A stretch of 56,520 nt of DNA from Gnetum montanum (Eukaryota; Streptophyta; Gnetopsida; Gnetales; Gnetaceae), in assembly GCA_015680685.1 (NCBI GenBank), contig MNCI01003447.1, positions 1 through 56,520 on the forward strand, in the 5' to 3' direction. Shown here piece after piece: positions 37,591 through 49,166 of this stretch. Position 1 is the first letter of the stretch; every line of letters begins with the position of its first letter. A program made the translations under genes and the position numbers. The notes beneath the pieces were generated by a model that worked only from the letters and a program-made list of their open reading frames with translations, was not told the origin of the DNA and ran no database searches.

Positions 37591-38050
37591 TACCTCCCCT
37601 GCAAGTGTTTCTAGTATAGAAAAGTGTATACCCCCATAAAACCCATCAAATTGCCATTTTTGGCATTCCAAAAGTTATTTTTGAATCTCCAAGCCCAAAT
37701 ATAGATACTAGGTGACTTTTTTCACTTGGAGAATGAGGCTTTAATTAGTTATGAGGCATTTTTCAGCCTCAAAAGTATGAAATATGTGAGATTACCCACA
37801 ATGGATTATAATCTTCACATTTACACATACAATTGGTCATAATCTTTAGGTTTCATGGGGTGAAGGCTACATGATGAAAATTGGCCTTGACATACAATTG
37901 TTCATTGGTGTTTTAATGGCCCCTCTTTGTTGGTATTTAGAGGATTGACCCAAGAGGCACCAAAAAAGAACGCAAACAACCACTGCAAGTCCACCACTAA
38001 TGTTCCCTTTCTATGCTTGATCTAGTCATGTTAAACCATGCCAAAGAGTG
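37591..38050. other. Left flank of element 2
   Basis: No gene seen. It was joined to 55715 onward before element 2 inserted. Confidence 0.5.
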
Positions 38051-38055
38051 CTTGT
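38051..38055. other. Target-site duplication CTTGT (left copy)
   Basis: Identical to 55710-55714 on the other side of element 2; fixes both outer boundaries. Confidence 0.9.
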
Positions 38056-39506
38056 TGAAACACCGTGAAAATTTCAAGGCCTCAGCGGTTCAGCAAAAGG
38101 CTAGTGATTCAGGAAAATGGTCGCAACAAGGCACGGTGTAGCAAGTTCCTTTTCAGTTGAAGGTCTATCCTGCCCTGCTGTGCAGCATAGCACAAGCAAA
38201 TTCCAGAGGATGGAGCAAAGTGATGGATGCACGACGCAAAACTCCCAACTTCGCAAGTTATCTATTTCGAAAATCTTAACTTTTGGCAAATTACGTTGTA
38301 TTACGATGCAAAGCGTAATATCACATTGTGCAGCGTAATATCAAAGACAGTCCACCACAACATCAAGGATGGAAAACACGCAAGACTTTGATAGCCCAGT
38401 AAAAATCTCAAGGACTAACCAATAGTCTACAGTTTGACGCGCATTTCAGCGAGTTTTCTTTCCTGGTTAAGGGGCCCATTACACTGCTTTATGCAATGCA
38501 GCATGGTAAAAACCCTGAGAAAGATAGAAACAGAGGAAGCGTGGAAACAACACTTCAACTTTTGCAATTTCATTATTTTATGCTGAATTACGCTACGATG
38601 CGTAATTTAGTGTAATGCAGCGTAATTCGAGTAACGACATGCAAATCAGACATTAGTAGTTCATACGCCACAATACGCTCTCTAGCGTATTACAGCGTAA
38701 TCAAAGGACAGTCTGTTGTCAAAGCTCACACAAGGGTCGTTTACGATGCGTTACATAGCATAGCGTCGTAAGCTTTAACAAAAACACATTAAGTCAATGG
38801 CACTTTATGAGGTCAAGACACATGTCACTTAAACCACATTTTTCTCCTGACCCTGACCTTATAAATGCTCTAGTTGACAAAGATAGGGGGCTTGCAAAAA
38901 TTTTTCTTTCAAGGTTGGCAAGAGAGCAAAAGAGAATCAGTGATCGTGAGAATTTTAGAGGTGATTGATAAGAATTCTTGATCAGAAACAACTAGCTACC
39001 AGATATTCTCCCAAGGGTCTAACTTCCTTGCACCCAAATTCGCTAGATCAAGGTAGATTGATCTTTGCTTATTTCATCTTTACATCATTTTCTCATTACT
39101 GGCATATGCTTCGTCCAAACCAAAGCCCACCTGAAGCCATTGTATCAAACATATTGTTTTTTTATAAATTAAATCCCAGATCTCATGATCGTATTATTTA
39201 CCAAATTTGATCTCCTGCATCCTAGTTAGACGAATTTGGCAATCTTATCTAAATTGTTTGTATTATCTTCAATTGCTTTCGAGATTAAAAATATTGCATC
39301 ACATTATAAAGAATCTTTATTTCGTCATCAAAATACTACAAAACCTTTTACTAATTAAATAAGTCCCTGTCTGATCAGCAAGATCGTTCAGGGCACCCCA
39401 AATTTTTTTTTCTCTCCAGCACGGTCCTCGCATGGATCCAGGGTTAGAACTGTGTATGTGAACTTTCGTTCGGTATTTCCAGCGATTGACATTTTTTGTC
39501 GTTATA
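38056..39506 (+). repeat. 5' LTR of element 2
   Basis: 1451 bp. TATAAATG at 38860-38867. Has the TTACGC/GCGTAA cluster at 38287-38770. Its last base pair is TA instead of the expected CA. Confidence 0.92.
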
Positions 39507-39512
39507 GTTTTC

Positions 39513-39529
39513 TGGCGCTAGAAGGAGGG
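39513..39529 (+). other. Probable primer-binding site of element 2
   Basis: TGGCGCTAGAAGGAGGG begins six bases after the LTR. It starts with TGG, the complement of a tRNA 3' CCA end. I cannot name the tRNA with certainty. Confidence 0.55.
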
Positions 39530-39756
39530 TCACATATCCAATCCATATTTTACAGGTAGCCTTGTAAGCTAACTGTACCCATTGTCAATCAACATAAACG
39601 TAATACCTCCGAGGTTGTTTACGAAATTGTGCAGTGCAGATTAGTTGCATCGACGATTCCTTTGGAATCTTATGAGATAGAAAGCCTCGATTGTTACTTT
39701 GCCTTTGTCCTTCCAATCTCCACTTTTATTGTCATTATCTTCAAATCACATAAAAA

Positions 39757-42035
39757 ATGACTACTTTAACTACTGTCGTCAACACCGCTAGTCTTGAAAA
39801 CCCTTGGACCATGCAAGTCATGCCTCCCATGGTCGAGCAACCACTTAGTTCGGTGCAACCACACCGCTCCCTCAGGCTACAAAACAAAGAGGCTGAGGGA
39901 CAAGCTCAATGGAGGGAAAGCTAAAATTTCCTCTATGCTAAGTTAGTGACAAACCTACCTATGTACCCACAAGAGCTCGAGGAAAAACGAGAGTACGAGC
40001 TCATGTACTGCAATGGGAAAGAACTCATTCCTACGCCTACCACTTTCATACCTTTGATAGATCAACAAAGGTGGATCCTAGATCAAATATTAATGGCACA
40101 GACATCACCAAAAGAACTAAAGTCTTTGTTCCATAATGAAACGCTTCACGATGGATAAGATGATCTAGAATCCCACTTTGAGGGAGGCAGTCATGCCGAT
40201 TTCACCANCAGAATCCCACTCTGAGGGAGGCAGTCATGCCGATTTCACCATGGCCCCTCCCTCCACAACATCTCGTGTAAACCCGTTGTTCATGGTCACC
40301 ACACCTTTGACATTATCTAACACTGATCGAGTTCCACATTCACCACATTTACATTTTCTCTCACTTACTATCTTCCCAGGTGAAGGTCCATCACAGATTA
40401 TTCCTCAGCAGGTGCGATTGCCTAAATCGCCACATCATGTGCCCGCGCCTGTGCCACCGCATGTGCATGCAATACCCGCAACGCCAACTACGCTCCCCCT
40501 TCACATGACAAGGCGTACCACCACAGCATGGTGGGCTCCCAACATATCTCTTGTTGCGCATTCTGCGCAAATGCACCACCATCCCCACCTTCAGGGACAC
40601 GTCCCGCAAGCGCTAAACCTAGTTACAGGGCCATTGCCTGTGCCTTCGGCTACACAGACAACGTATCCAATAGCGCAGCCGATGGTGGTTCCCCCAGCTG
40701 CACCAACCACCAGATGGTGGATGCCACAAGCAACACTGCCTGCAGGGACTATCCCGCCAACCATCGACCAAGATGTTGCCCCTGTGTTGCCACCCAATAT
40801 GGCTCCCCCTTCCACCCCACAAATGACATCGTCGTGTATGGGTCTGGACCAAGATTTCTAGCTAATTTAGACCCTTACAAAGGAGGTCAGGCATCTCAAG
40901 GCTGCTAGCTCTAACAAGGTACAAGTCATGGATTTCTACCATGACGATCCTATTAGCCCAGCAGTCCCAATCTTGTCGTTGCCACCTGGGATGCTCCTTT
41001 CCCATTTCACAAAATACAATGGGGAAGGTGATCCCAACGCCCACCTCATCACTTTTAGGTCAGAGTCCATATTGCTTCAACAATGGCCACATACCATAAT
41101 CCATGTATTTGCTATGTCCTTAATGAGTAAAGCTTTGGATTGGTATCGAGCACTTCCATGCACTTCCATTTCAACTTTGGAAGAGCTATTAACCCAATTT
41201 GTGACTCGCTTCAAATACAACCTGAAGTCAGAAGTCACACTAGACCAGCTCATGGGAGTTAAGAAAGATTTGCTCGAGTTAGTCCAAAAGTTCATACAGT
41301 AGTGGAGTGCAACCTTGAACAAAATCTATGAACCCATCGTGGAGGCCCATCTACCGGCAATCAAGGGAGCAGTCAACGACTTTATCAAGTCTAAGCTGTA
41401 TTACCTCATCCCCCATTCCCTAAGCCAATCCTTTACTTAGACTAAGAGCATCTAAGACACGGTGGAGGCTAGTAAAGATCCGGCATATGTGGCCTACAAA
41501 AACACCCATAGCAAGGGTAAGGACAAAGGCAAAGTCATGACGACTACAGTCACGGCGGTTGCTGAAGGAGCCAAGAAAGAGAACAGCAATGGAAAGAAAA
41601 CTATCGTGGAGCCAACTAAGCCAACAACCAGCTCAGGTGGCACCAATCAAGAAGCTACTTTTGCCCCTGAAACATCTCCACAATCAAGGTCAAAATTTGA
41701 GCGTAAGGACTGCTCAAATTACGTAACTCTACCTATGAAGCCTTCAGAACTTTTGAAGAAATTATTGGGAACTGGCCACATCCAACACAAGGCAGTGTTC
41801 GAGGAGGCTCTAAAATTTCACAGGTCCACTGTGAGTTACTCAAGAATCCCTCCTTGGCCCAACCTAATGAACCGCCTGTGCCCAAGAACTTTAAGCTAGA
41901 CCGATTCTGTGACTACCATCAATTGTGCAGTCATGACACAGACTACTGCTGGGCATTGAAGGATGACATCCAACATCTGATAGATCAAGGTGACTTGATC
42001 TTAGATAGCAGTAGCCTGACACACCCAGAAAACTA
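39757..42035 (+). pseudogene. gag: Gag of element 2, broken
   Basis: Starts at the ATG at 39757 (MTTLTTVVNTASLENPW). An N-terminal part runs to about 40160 with stops at 39922 and 40156. Next come a Pro/Thr/His-rich low-complexity region (40251-40860), two stops, and the gag core (about 40928-41440: FTKYNGEGDPNAHLITFRSE, MSLMSKALDWYRALP, LLTQFVTRFKY). A Lys-rich linker follows (GKDKGKVMTTTV). After a real frameshift near 41825 there is CDYHQLCSHDTDYCWALK, a Cys/His motif in the place of the zinc knuckle. The duplicated N joint at 40208 adds 43 bases; without it the frames on its two sides agree. Particle protein when intact. Confidence 0.8.
40208..40208. other. Single-N assembly joint with 41-bp duplication in gag
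   Basis: 40167-40207 repeats at 40210-40250 with one difference. Deleting 43 bases restores the gag reading frame, which supports an artefact. Confidence 0.85.
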
Positions 42036-43493
42036 GGCCATGCATGTGTACCATGATCCGTTGAATGCAAACAATGCAGGGTACACAATCAACGTGGTAA
42101 GAATAGAGGGTGAGAATCAGGCACAGTCGAGACAATCTTTTGTATTACGAATGCAATCTCACTTGATCCAAGAAATAGGTCTGTCAGTGCCGACGAGTGG
42201 CACTCCAAGGCACCCTTTCATCCTTTGAACTGCATCTCAGAATGTTGCCCGATAGCCTGCAGTCGTTAAAGCCACGGCCTAGCCCGTGCCTACACCCAAG
42301 GCACCCTTAGTCATTAGAGTGCCAAAACTATCAACCGCCCCTCCTACGTAGGGGCAATCTTCCAAGTTAAACCGTCCTACTGTCACTGTTGATGCAACCA
42401 AGGGCCCTCTTATGTTGGGGTTACCCAAACCTCAACCCCTCACTTCTGCACCTTTCACCCCACTTGTCAAAAACAAAGAGGTTACATGAAAGCAATTATC
42501 TCCTCCAGGCCAAAGGAAGTGTAACCCTTGGCCAAATGTCACTCCTCCCCACGAAATTTGCCTCCTAGGGTGAATGGAAGAGGAAAGGGATGACAAACAA
42601 CTTGATCGTGGGCAAGATCTCTTTGATGCCCTAGCACAAGTCAAATAGGCTTTGAAACAAAAAAATACAACATTGAGCCTTTATGACTTGCTCATGACGT
42701 CACAAACACATCATGAGACTATGGTTCGCATGCTAACGTCCATACCTATGGATGAAAGCCTGCCAGTAGACAAAGAAGCAATCCACTCTATCATGCTTCC
42801 ACCTGTTGCTAAAAAACCAGATCCCACCCCGTTGACCTTTCATGATGAATCCATTAAGGACAATCCTGAGGGTCAAGTGACAACAGCATCCATGTTCATC
42901 ACCATCTAGGTTGGCCAACACCAAATCCAGAGAGTACATGTAGATGACGGGGTGGCCACTAATGTCATCCCTTATCCCATAGTGGATAAATTAGGCTTGA
43001 TCGATCAGATCAGTCCTACAATGACGTCATGCCTAAAGTCGTTCAACGGGACATAGGTGCAAGTCAAAGGGACTGTCCATATCAACTTTGTGGTAGGGGA
43101 CCAGTTCCCCATAGATGCTACATTTATCATGGTTGAGGAAATGCCTGGATTCAATTTGATTCTTGGGAGGTCTTGGTTAGCCCAACTAAGAGCAGTTTCG
43201 TCACCCATTCATCAGGAAATCCATTTGCCTTATGTAGGAGGAGAAGTGGTTATCCGCGGGGATGAAATAACCCCATAGGCTATTAATAACATAGAGACAG
43301 AACAAGGATCGGAGATTGAAATGCCTGAGAATCCATCCCCTGTCCAAGTACCCGAGCAAGTTGAAACAGTGGCTGATGACGGCTTGACTTGGGCTGAACT
43401 ACCGTTCCCGGAGGAAGATTGCAATGCGAAGGGGGAGGGTCATAAATCTCCCCATCCTTATGCGTTGTTGAAAATCAAAGCAATTAAGAAATA
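42036..43493 (+). pseudogene. Gag-pro linker and aspartic protease of element 2, broken
   Basis: Same frame as the end of gag, with several stops in a Pro-rich linker (42036-42650). The segment after KNTTLSLYDLLM leads into the protease. The catalytic triad is VDDGVATNVI (DDG at 42943-42951) instead of the common D(T/S)G. LILGRSWL at 43156-43179 is the conserved C-terminal retropepsin segment. A stop between them (43054) breaks the domain. The frame continues as an acidic tail to about 43491. RT does not follow for another 5.7 kb; the space holds the repeat array and the antisense gene. Confidence 0.8.
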
Positions 43494-43670
43494 GTTACAG
43501 AGTTAGCAATGTTGCCTAATTTATACGGTCTCATCATCCATTCTATTTATGCTTATTGTTTATACTGCTTATGTTTACGCATGTGCTTACGCTTTCCACT
43601 AGCTAATCTCGTTACGCTCATGTTTATCTTTGTGTTTGGCTTTACGTTTCTATTTTCTTTACTCCTATGA

Positions 43671-44203
43671 AAAGGCCCAAAATGGCCTTAAACTAGCAAC
43701 CTTATCTACACTTCTCACCCAAATTATGCAAAGGCCCGAAATGGCCCTAAACTAGCGACTTCATTTACGCATGGCACCTGAATCAGCTACGGCCCAAAAT
43801 GGCCTTAAACTAGAAATTTCATTTACTCTTTGTATCTAAATCCAATTTCATTCATGATTTATACTAGAATCCAATTTACGCTTACTCTCTTCATACCTTA
43901 AACTATCCAAGGCCCGAAACAACCTTAAACTATCTAGGGCCCAAAACGGCCTTAAACTATACAAGGCCTGAAATGGCCTTAACCTATCCAGGGCCCGAAA
44001 TGGCCTTAAACTAGCAATTTCTTTTACACTCGGTACTCAAATTTCCTTTACTCTCTGTACCAGAAATTTTCCTTAAACTACTAAAAAAGAGCCTAAAACA
44101 GCCTTAAACTATACAAGGCTAGAAATGGCCTTAAACTAGCAATGTCACTTATGCTTTACATTTAGACAATTTAATAGCCCGCAATGGCTTCAAACTAGTA
44201 ATC
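43671..44203. repeat. Tandem hairpin array, core AAGGCCCGAAATGGCCTTAAACTAG
   Basis: About ten units, some directly adjacent at 26 bases (43909-44010), others spaced. AAGGCC and GGCCTT are inverted repeats around a six-base loop, so each unit is a potential stem-loop. TTAAACTAGCAA follows most units. Sits between the protease and the antisense gene. Confidence 0.85.
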
Positions 44204-44980
44204 ACATTGACGCTACGTTTTTAAAACTAATCACAATTTATCATAACATTAAAACCTATGGAACGCTTTACATAAAGAGAAAACAACAAAAAGAACATTA
44301 ACGTTAACACCGAAATCTATTTCAATATGTTAAAAGAAAGAAATATAGTCTCTTGTCTCATTACACCACAATAAAGCACCAAGTTAATTTATTACACATC
44401 CCCCTTACCATCACTATCTCCTATATCCCCTAGTTCAACCTCTACTCTGAGGAGGTCATCCTCATAGAGGCCACCCTTTGCATGAGGAACCCCTTCATAA
44501 GGACGATCCTCTTCGTGGGACCCTTCAATATGCTCTATTTCCTGTAAACCCTCTTCATGAGGATCACCACCTTCGTTAGCTTCATCCTATCGAGGAATTT
44601 CCTGAAGTCATTCCTACGATCAGACATGGTATATAGATTAACATCTTCATCAAAACTAGGTATAACGAAAACGTGATAATACTGCAACTTAACTGTGATG
44701 GTCCCGCCTCAGCAGCAAAGGGGACTTACTCTAAGCCGATCCATAGATGACACATGATTTTGTCCTCGGTAAGCTCAGACCAAACCCTATCCCCTAGATT
44801 GGTTCCAGCCTTGACCTTCCCCTTCTCCACGGGAGTCCATCAGGGTGGTTCAAGGAAGAAAGAAGGGATAGTAGTCTCACCTCCAGGAAGAGTCACTTCC
44901 CTTTCTAGAGAGGCACTCACTGTCACTTGCTCATGGAACTTTTCAAATGCCTAGAAAGCACCAATAACGTTGAGAAATAG
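44204..44980. other. Spacer downstream of the antisense gene
   Basis: Contains a short GAGGA/CTCTTCATGAGGA-rich stretch (44440-44590) but no conserved frame. It would hold the 3' end of the antisense transcript and that of a gag-pro transcript, which converge here. Confidence 0.4.
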
Positions 44981-47900
44981 TCAAAGGGATTGAGCCTCAA
45001 CAGTAGAGTCCCTATAATGTTGATGATAGGCTACACTTTCTCGTTTGTAGACTTGTTTATGATCTTTTTGCGTCTGCCCCCACTCTTGAATACTCGTGCT
45101 AAAGTCCTTCCAGTCCTGGTTCTTCTGAGCAAGGAGGTCCATTTGCATATGCTGTTCAACCAGTTCACGACTAGTTTGGACACTATTCCTAACGAAAGCC
45201 CAAAAACGAGCATAGTCAACGATAGCTGTCCTCCAGTCCTCACTTCCCATCCCTTGAGCTTGTAGAAATTCATTCCGTGATCTTAGATCCCCGACCTCAT
45301 CGCGTAGAGCCACTCTCTCCTTCTCCAACCTCTGCAATCTCTTCCAGAGATCCTCGTTTACACCTTGACATTCCCATAAGGAGCGAGTTGAGCGTAAAGC
45401 ACATTTATGCATCTCATCGTAAATGTTGTACAGCAGGACGGTCACTTTTGATGAGGGCTTGGCGGTGTCTAAATCGATAGGCTCTGACGGGTCCCATTTG
45501 AGGCAAGATCCTAATAACATGAAAATAACGGTTAGGCATAATTAAGTAGCATAATGACACAGTAAAAAAACCTCTGCATAATGATTGCAGCATACCAGCT
45601 TTAGGATCGATTCGCTCTAAGAGACCGATCATATCTTGAATGACCCCTTCCGTAAAGGTGAATCTATCAAGAAATTCACCCCAGGATTGAGTCACCACCG
45701 CTGTTAAGGGCACGCTCTGTTCACCTGTTATGTAGGATAAAAGGTATGATTGAGACATTGTGACAACTAGTACAAAATAAAAATTAATTTTATCAGGCGA
45801 CAAACCACTTGCCTCGGTTAATTCCAGCCGAAAGGACTTCGGCATCTTCCATAGCTATTTCCTCTTCATGCGCAAGAGGCTGTGCACTCCTTGCTTTATT
45901 AACTGGGACCTCTTCTTTCGAGACAGAGGCCCCTTCTCCACACTGTAAGATCATAGCCCCTGTATCAGGGGTCAACCGGTCTGCAACCTTTTCCCTCGCG
46001 GTTATACAACATGACTAGTTAACATAAGATTTCACTTTTATTCAAAAAATGTTACACTACAGTCTCTACGCAAATCATAACCACTAACACATTTGGACAC
46101 ATACCGCCTGGAAGAATACTCTGCTGGAACCTGATTTTCATCTTTTTCTTAATACCACCCACTGGCTCGGTAGATCCCTCATTTAAACGAGGCTTTTTTT
46201 GTGGCACTGACGAATCCACTATCTTAGCAGCCAAGTGCTTCCCCCTCAACACATCAATAGTGTAAGAGGGGGACACTCCACCCACACTGTCTTGGCCTCA
46301 TGTTCGAGGTGCCGCCATACTCCTAGTCGTTACCGACAACGACTCCCCGATCCCCTTAGGAGGGTCTTGTGACCAGATAGTGCTGAAAATATGGGAGATC
46401 CATGGTTTAGAGATCTAGCTGCAATCTTATTGCACCCAGACCCCATTCCTCTAGACCACCAGAAATTCGACAAAATGCTGGAAGCAAGCTATGAAGAAAG
46501 CAAAATGCATGCTGAAATGAGTTTCAAGCTTCTGGAGAAGCCTGACCATCTCAACACACAAGCCTTTGGCAAAGTAGCTTACCCAATTGAATCGTGTCCC
46601 CTCCTCTAAGACCTCTCGCATAATTCAAGCCTGCTCAATGGTGAGGAATCTCCCTTGCGAGAGTGTCTTGGGGAAGGCTTGGGCCCAAAAAAAGGGGTAA
46701 ATGGTATGGGCCACCTCTAACTCAATCCTATCGCCAGGGATCCCCTTAGTTTCTTTCTAAACTCCCAGCCACCCCTCTATCTCTTTTTGGAATTTGGAGC
46801 TCCTCTTCAACTTCTCATATATGGGAAAATCATTGGAGGGGACCCCAAAGAGATCAGAAAACAGTTGAGCGTCAATGTCAAAATTTACGCACACATTACG
46901 TACGTGTACACAGAGATGCTCGGCTTCCTCGCTAAAGGAGTTGACCAGGGTTAACATTTCACCTATAGTGGCATCAGGAATTATGGCCAAGAAAAGGTCC
47001 ATCAGTCCAGCTTCCCGAATGTTATTGGTTACTACAATTGGGGACGCTCTATGGCCGAGCCAACGTTCTGCCTCATTTATGTCGCCATAAAAAAAGAAGA
47101 GACTGCTGGCCTCGTGACCCGAAGCCATGATCATAATCTCTCATGATTCCCTGAATATTAACACGAAATCTCAGTTAAACCTAGATGATTTCACATCATC
47201 ATCACACAACATTGACACAATTCATTATTATAACAAAGCTTACCAGGCCTGAAAGGTAAAGGAAATAGAGGGACTTTCCTTTGAACATCTGCCATGGTAA
47301 GGGGGGGAGGGGTCTAAAATCCACTTCCTATCCAGCCATCCGAGCTTCTTGCACCTAGAAAAGAAGTTGGCATAACGGGTAGGGTATTCTGGGATCTCAA
47401 ATGCTAGATGTCCCATGATGGCAGCCCACACGTTGCTGATAGAGGTAAACTCCCTTATAGCACTCTCGGCCAACGACAATGTATCATTATTTTCCATAAG
47501 ACCGCTTTCATTGATAAAAAACCTATGCTAGAAAGATAAACAACTCTTTACGCTCAAACAGTAGTTAGCATTACAATACTATGAAGTGAAACGAAAACTT
47601 ACCTACCTGCGTAATGCACGGTACCACGTGGATTCTGGAAATAAGTTGTGGGATGATGGACCATGAATAGAGTGTTATAGGTGTGATAACAATTAAACCT
47701 GGGCATTTCCTAGATCCAGTTTAAATGCCTTAAACCTTTGACATTCTATTCATAGTCTTGCACCTGCACAATTTCAATCTTGTCGTCTGAAAGAAACGCT
47801 AGGATGCTCTGCATCGAACCGACCAATAACATCTCTAAAATAGCTACAGCCTCATCACCTGGTAGATGTGACCAGACGATTATGCTATAGTTGCGAAGTA

Positions 47901-48581
47901 GAAATTGCACAAACTCTCGTGCACCTCTTCAGAACCACACCGCCTCCTTTAGACGAGCATGAGGAGGAGGAACATTGGCTGTGGGGCCATGAATGCAGCA
48001 CAGAACCCCCATGATGTCCAAAACGATTAGGACGGGCTTTAGCATAATACTGTAGAATACAAATGTGCTACTGTTAGACAAAATCTAGACATGAATATTT
48101 GTTACGCCACACTAGGGCTTGAACTATTCCTAGAAAATTACAACGTATACTGGAGGCGCATAGCCAAAATCATCTAAATCCTTGTAACAGCTCAAGGTCA
48201 GTCTCTGAGGACGGCGATGAAGGCAAATACTGCGTATTACTCCAATGCAATACATAATTATTACAAAACTCTGATTACATTACATCTATACACTATACAT
48301 TATCTCTGTGCAACATTATTCCTTATCACCTAAACCATCATAACAATATTTTAGTTCATACAAATAGACATTAACACCTGACCAACATAAGAACTCAAAA
48401 TATAGAAACCACAACACTGCAACAAACATGACAATAGCATAAAAGGGTGAACAACAACTTACCGGTTAAGTGGAGTAACTTCCAGAGCTTCTACTATGGC
48501 CTGTGAAATCCACTACAAACTCTCCTGCATCTCGTCAATCCTGGCCAACTTAGTGTTCTTTCCTTTAACCTTGGGTGCCAT
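44981..48581 (-). pseudogene. Antisense seven-exon gene with FCP1/NIF-like domain inside element 2
   Basis: Minus-strand exons: 48463-48581 (ATG, MAPKVKGKN), 47603-48049, 47244-47522, 46105-47150, 45813-45980, 45596-45724, 44981-45510 (TGA). Donors are GTAAGT, GTAAGT, GTAAGC, GTATGT, GCAAGT (GC type) and GTATGC; all introns end in AG. Phases match at every join except exon 3 to 4, where a C-run makes the frame uncertain. Exons 2-3 resemble FCP1/NIF HAD phosphatases (VLIVLDIMGV, GAREFVQFLLRNYSIIVWS, NTLFMVHHP, IREFTSISNVWAAI) but lack the motif I second Asp and the motif IV Asp pair. Exon 4 is an unrecognised helical region ending in a basic KKPRLNE...KKKMKIR patch. Exon 7 looks coiled-coil (LWKRLQRLEKERVALRDEV). 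Exons 1, 2 and 4 contain stops, so this copy is dead. About 900 codons. Confidence 0.65.
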
Positions 48582-49166
48582 TGTTGCAAAAGTCGCAATT
48601 GAACAGAGTCCTCGTGAAATCCTTTGCTCACGCCTTACTCACGCTCTCTTCTCACTATAGCCAGGTTTGAATTCGTGATATCGGTAACCTGTTTTGAGTA
48701 TGAACCACTGGTTTATAAATGAAATGCTCAAAACCAACTGATTCTTTCCACCCGATCGACGAGGAACTTTCCCAAAATGAGGGTGTCAGTATGACATAAA
48801 ATGTGAAGATATGGGCATTAATGCCACAAATATCATGTAAGTTGTGGTTCAAAATGACCCTAAACTAATGCAATGCTCATCACCTCGTAATTTAGCCGCA
48901 TTAACTACAGTTTGTGCGAAATACAAATCCAACCATTTTGACACGCTAGACGCACCACGTTGCACCTCTCATCTCATTTCATATGCTAGCATCTGGGAAG
49001 CTTAGCTCAGCATTTCTTTTTACAAACTATTTGTAACGGTCCACTAAGACCTTAAACTGGAAACTTATCTAGCATGCAATTCTGACACAAAAACAAAAAA
49101 AAATTTATCATTTAACAGATTGGCGAAAGAACTATGGAACAACTTCTATTTTTGGCGATTTTGCAG
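48582..49166. other. Spacer with conserved sense-strand splice acceptor
   Basis: Collinear with 1414-1996. It ends TTTTGCAG at 49159-49166 after a T-rich tract. The pol frame runs back to exactly this point, which suggests a sense intron between gag-pro and pol. No clear donor was found after the protease. Confidence 0.5.
48712..48717 (-). promoter_or_regulatory. Possible TATA box of the antisense gene (element 2)
   Basis: TATAAA on the minus strand about 130 bases before the ATG at 48581; conserved in element 1 at 1534-1539. Confidence 0.4.

Noticed and set aside
40391-40908. Several overlapping frames on both strands in the Pro-rich part of gag
   Set aside because: The higher GC there lowers stop frequency in all frames; only the frame continuous with the gag core is coherent.
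43671-44203. Possible CRISPR-like array
   Set aside because: Units are degenerate, spacing is irregular, and the setting is a plant retrotransposon; a hairpin minisatellite is the better description.
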